Shown here: positions 63,086 to 64,000 of the stretch, in pieces
Layout of the letters: the number at the start of each line of letters is the position of its first letter
How positions within the stretch are numbered: position 1 is the stretch's first letter
Source: Lentibacillus kapialis
Lineage (GTDB): Bacteria > Bacillota > Bacilli > Bacillales > Amphibacillaceae
Length of the DNA: 64,000 nucleotides
Direction of reading: 5' to 3'
Assembly (NCBI RefSeq): GCF_014646635.1
Contig: NZ_BMNQ01000008.1
Coordinates: 1 to 64,000, forward strand
Program-made: the position numbers and the translations under genes
Notes under the pieces: model-generated
Seen by the model: the letters and a program-made list of their open reading frames with translations, nothing else
What the model was told of the DNA's origin: nothing
Database searches by the model: none

Positions 63086-64000
63086 ATGTCATTGACAGCA
63101 GGAATTGTCGGGCTTCCCAATGTTGGCAAATCCACATTGTTTAATGCTATCACACAAGCGGGTGCAGAGGCTGCGAATTACCCGTTTGCCACGATTGATC
63201 CGAATGTGGGGATTGTAGAAGTTCCCGATGATCGCTTAAATCAATTAAGTGAATTGGTTAAACCGAAAAAAACGATTCCAACAACATTTGAATTTACAGA
63301 TATAGCCGGAATTGTAAAAGGAGCAAGTAAAGGCGAGGGCCTGGGGAACCAGTTTTTATCCCATATTCGCCAGGTGGATGCGATTGTCCAGGTGGTCCGC
63401 TGTTTCCAGGATGATAACATTACGCATGTGTCCGGTGAGATTAGTCCGATCGATGATATTGAAACAATTAATCTTGAACTTATTCTGGCAGACCTGGAAA
63501 CAGTTAATAAACGGTTGCAGCGGGTCGAAAAAATGGCCAGACAGAAAGAAAAAGAAGCTGTAGCAGAATATGATCTGCTGGAAAAATTGAAAGAAGGACT
63601 GGAATCAGAAAAACCTGTCCGTGCTCTGGAGTTTTCCGATGATCAATGGAAACTGGTGAAGGGTCTTCATTTGCTGACAAGCAAGCCGGCATTATATGCT
63701 GCGAATGTGAGCGAAGATGATGTAGCAGAACCCGAAGCAAATAAAGAGGTACAAAAAGTCAGAGAATACGCTGCTGGTGAAAACGCCGAAGTAATTGTTG
63801 TCTGCGCTAAAATTGAAGAGGAAGTAGCTGAACTGGATGCTGAGGAAAAGGAGATGTTCCTCGATGATTTGGGGATATCAGAAGCTGGGCTGGATCAGCT
63901 GATCAAAGCATCCTATAACTTATTGGGACTTGGCACCTACTTTACAGCAGGAGAACCTGAAGTACGTGCATGGACCTTCCCTAAAGGGATAAAGGCACCA
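63086..64000 (+). CDS. ychF: Redox-regulated ATPase/GTPase YchF (partial, runs off the window)
   Basis: The first 305 codons of an Obg-like P-loop NTPase (full length usually about 366). G1 is GIVGLPNVGKSTLFNAI (residues 6-22), switch region NYPFATIDPNVGIVEVPD near residue 33 and G3 DIAGIVKGASKGEGLGN near residue 72. YchF/OLA1 proteins prefer ATP and associate with ribosomes. AAGGAG precedes the ATG at 63086. The C-terminal TGS domain lies at and beyond the window edge. It corresponds to B. subtilis yyaF. Confidence 0.96.
   Translation, partial: MSLTAGIVGLPNVGKSTLFNAITQAGAEAANYPFATIDPNVGIVEVPDDRLNQLSELVKPKKTIPTTFEFTDIAGIVKGASKGEGLGNQFLSHIRQVDAIVQVVRCFQDDNITHVSGEISPIDDIETINLELILADLETVNKRLQRVEKMARQKEKEAVAEYDLLEKLKEGLESEKPVRALEFSDDQWKLVKGLHLLTSKPALYAANVSEDDVAEPEANKEVQKVREYAAGENAEVIVVCAKIEEEVAELDAEEKEMFLDDLGISEAGLDQLIKASYNLLGLGTYFTAGEPEVRAWTFPKGIKAP

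Overview
This window is the replication-origin region of a spore-forming, low-to-moderate GC Bacillota chromosome. Gene content and order follow the Bacillus subtilis origin region from sspF/veg on one side to ychF on the other. Protein sequences, the proline T-box in front of proC and the abundance of short intergenic repeats suggest a (possibly halophilic) Bacillaceae member such as Virgibacillus, Lentibacillus or Oceanobacillus; the genus is inference only. Sporulation genes (sspF, yabG, yabE, abrB with Spo0A boxes, csfB/gin, bofA, sleL/yaaH, spoIIIJ, soj/spo0J, yyaC) show that the organism forms endospores.

Layout. oriC is bipartite and flanks dnaA: a cluster of DnaA boxes lies between dnaA and rpmH (about 46660-47010), and an AT-rich unwinding-type region with boxes lies between dnaA and dnaN (about 45047-45202). 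Left of oriC, mostly on the minus strand (co-directional with replication), come dnaA, dnaN, yaaA, recF, remB, gyrB, gyrA, guaB, dacA, pdxS, pdxT, serS (T-box), tRNA-Ser, proC (T-box), tRNA-Arg, acsA, a PfpI-family gene, tadA, SRP RNA, dnaX, ebfC, recR, yaaL, bofA, gin, an ornithine/lysine/arginine decarboxylase-family gene, tmk, darA, holB, ricT, yabA, yabB, yazA, rsmI, metS, tatD, yabE, rnmV, ksgA, yabG, veg and sspF. Plus-strand exceptions are abrB, yaaI, sleL, dgk, dck, an orphan gene at 27642 and yaaC. Right of oriC, on the plus strand, are rpmH, rnpA, spoIIIJ, khpB, mnmE, mnmG, rsmG, noc, soj, spo0J, a class-V aminotransferase, a DUF554 membrane protein, a YkvI-like transporter, an MscS channel, a DUF951 protein and the start of ychF; yyaC is on the minus strand. 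Two parS sites lie at 54342 and 58228.

How the genes work together: replication initiation and its control (dnaA, dnaN, yabA, soj/spo0J, noc), fork machinery and repair (gyrAB, dnaX, holB, recF, recR), translation and RNA maturation (rpmH, rnpA, rnmV, ksgA, rsmG, rsmI, mnmE/G, tadA, SRP RNA, metS, serS), nucleotide supply (guaB, tmk, dgk, dck), PLP synthesis (pdxST), wall and sporulation functions. Compared with B. subtilis as I remember it, the rRNA operons after gyrA and after bofA are absent, yaaR is missing between darA and holB, and xpaC/yaaN are missing near gin.

The most interesting content is not protein-coding. Several short repeat families sit between genes. Family A (about 88 bp, a hairpin element) starts directly after the T-run of an intrinsic terminator, or of a terminator-like hairpin, in nearly every copy and is always oriented with transcription. 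Family B is a MITE-like element in four copies, each flanked by a 5-bp target duplication, and two of these copies sit in or at family A elements. I saw no CRISPR array, prophage, insertion-sequence transposase or defence island.
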